A stretch of DNA of 64,000 bases from Prolixibacteraceae bacterium. Its GTDB lineage: Bacteria > Bacteroidota > Bacteroidia > Bacteroidales > Prolixibacteraceae. A program made the translations under genes and the position numbers. The DNA lies in NCBI GenBank assembly GCA_003506435.1, contig DOAQ01000037.1, forward strand, positions 62,001 to 126,000, read 5' to 3'. Numbering within the stretch: position 1 is the stretch's first letter; each line of letters starts with the position of its first letter. Positions 63,913 through 64,000 of this stretch are shown here, piece by piece. Under the pieces are notes generated by a model that saw nothing but the letters and a program-made list of their open reading frames with translations, searched no databases and was not told the DNA's origin.

Positions 63913-64000
63913 ATGAAAATATTCATAAGCCACTCTTCAAAAGATAAAAGTATTATTGACAGTTTTATAACTAACATTTTAATTCTAGGCTGTGGAATAG
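63913..64000 (+). CDS. TIR-domain protein (3' partial)
   Basis: The frame from ATG at 63913 to the window end reads MKIFISHSSKDKSIID and then SFITNILILGCGI, the first strand and helix of a TIR domain (FISHSSKDK motif). It is cut off after 29 residues. TIR proteins in bacteria usually act in anti-phage immunity as NADases or signal generators, in line with the surrounding cargo. Full length, catalytic Glu and partners lie outside the window. Confidence 0.7.
   Translation, partial: MKIFISHSSKDKSIIDSFITNILILGCGI

Noticed and set aside
31500..64000. A second copy of the tRNA-Lys 3' end as right attachment site
   Set aside because: Looked for GTTCGAATCCCAGC-like sequence by eye in the right half and found none; the right boundary is probably outside the window.
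1..64000. CRISPR array
   Set aside because: No regularly spaced identical repeats were seen anywhere; the 49.7-49.9 kb words are degenerate and irregularly spaced.

Overview
This 64-kb window comes from a member of the Bacteroidota, most likely the Bacteroidales/Marinilabiliales side. The evidence is its promoters (TTG-N19-TAnnTTTG), a UpxY-type antiterminator, a fused alpha/beta branched-chain 2-oxoacid dehydrogenase E1, and Bacteroidetes-type Tra proteins. No lineage marker was searched, so the placement is an inference.

Positions 1-29,600 look like ordinary chromosome. They hold the body of gyrA (5' end cut off by the window), a periplasmic TPR protein, mgsA, a flavodoxin, a 2-oxoacid dehydrogenase E1/E2 pair, a lipoprotein serine hydrolase, pyrD/pyrK, an HTH regulator, two M16 peptidases and a glycosyltransferase. 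These are followed by phosphoesterases, a nucleotide-sugar dehydrogenase, an e(P4)-type phosphatase, a secreted EEP phosphatase and a trypsin-like protease whose 3' end abuts a group II intron relic. A polysaccharide-precursor operon (DegT aminotransferase, left-handed beta-helix acetyltransferase, Gfo/Idh dehydrogenase, UpxY, Fic) closes the region.

From 29,829 to beyond the right end lies an integrative conjugative element next to tRNA-Lys(UUU). A large serine recombinase points at the tRNA, and its reading frame runs antisense through the tRNA terminator and most of the tRNA. Next come a structured, apparently non-coding stretch, a GNAT protein, and a leftward tra operon (traN-M-L-K-J-I-G-F-E ... 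traD, DUF3408, traA). That operon is split between traD and traE by a three-gene Gabija-like cargo: an OLD-type ATPase/TOPRIM nuclease, a UvrD-like helicase, and a DUF4365 nuclease-like protein. A hairpin cluster at 50,166-50,275, the best candidate for oriT, separates traA from the rightward mobilisation genes (MobC-like accessory protein, relaxase, coupling protein). An IS1595-type insertion sequence with an 8-bp target duplication sits exactly on the coupling-protein stop codon.

The right part, 55,000-64,000, is AT-rich cargo: a DUF1016 nuclease, a membrane protein, and a compact operon at 56,928-61,611. The operon encodes a pyrophosphatase-like/NUDIX fusion, two P-loop nucleoside/nucleotide-kinase-like proteins, a radical-SAM protein with a possible cobalamin-binding N-terminus, and a GHMP-fold protein resembling beta-ribofuranosylaminobenzene 5'-phosphate (beta-RFAP) synthase. 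I regard this operon as the best candidate for an undescribed system: its parts suggest synthesis or handling of an unusual (C-)riboside or nucleotide on a defence-rich mobile element. A complete group II intron with its reverse transcriptase and the start of a TIR-domain gene end the window.
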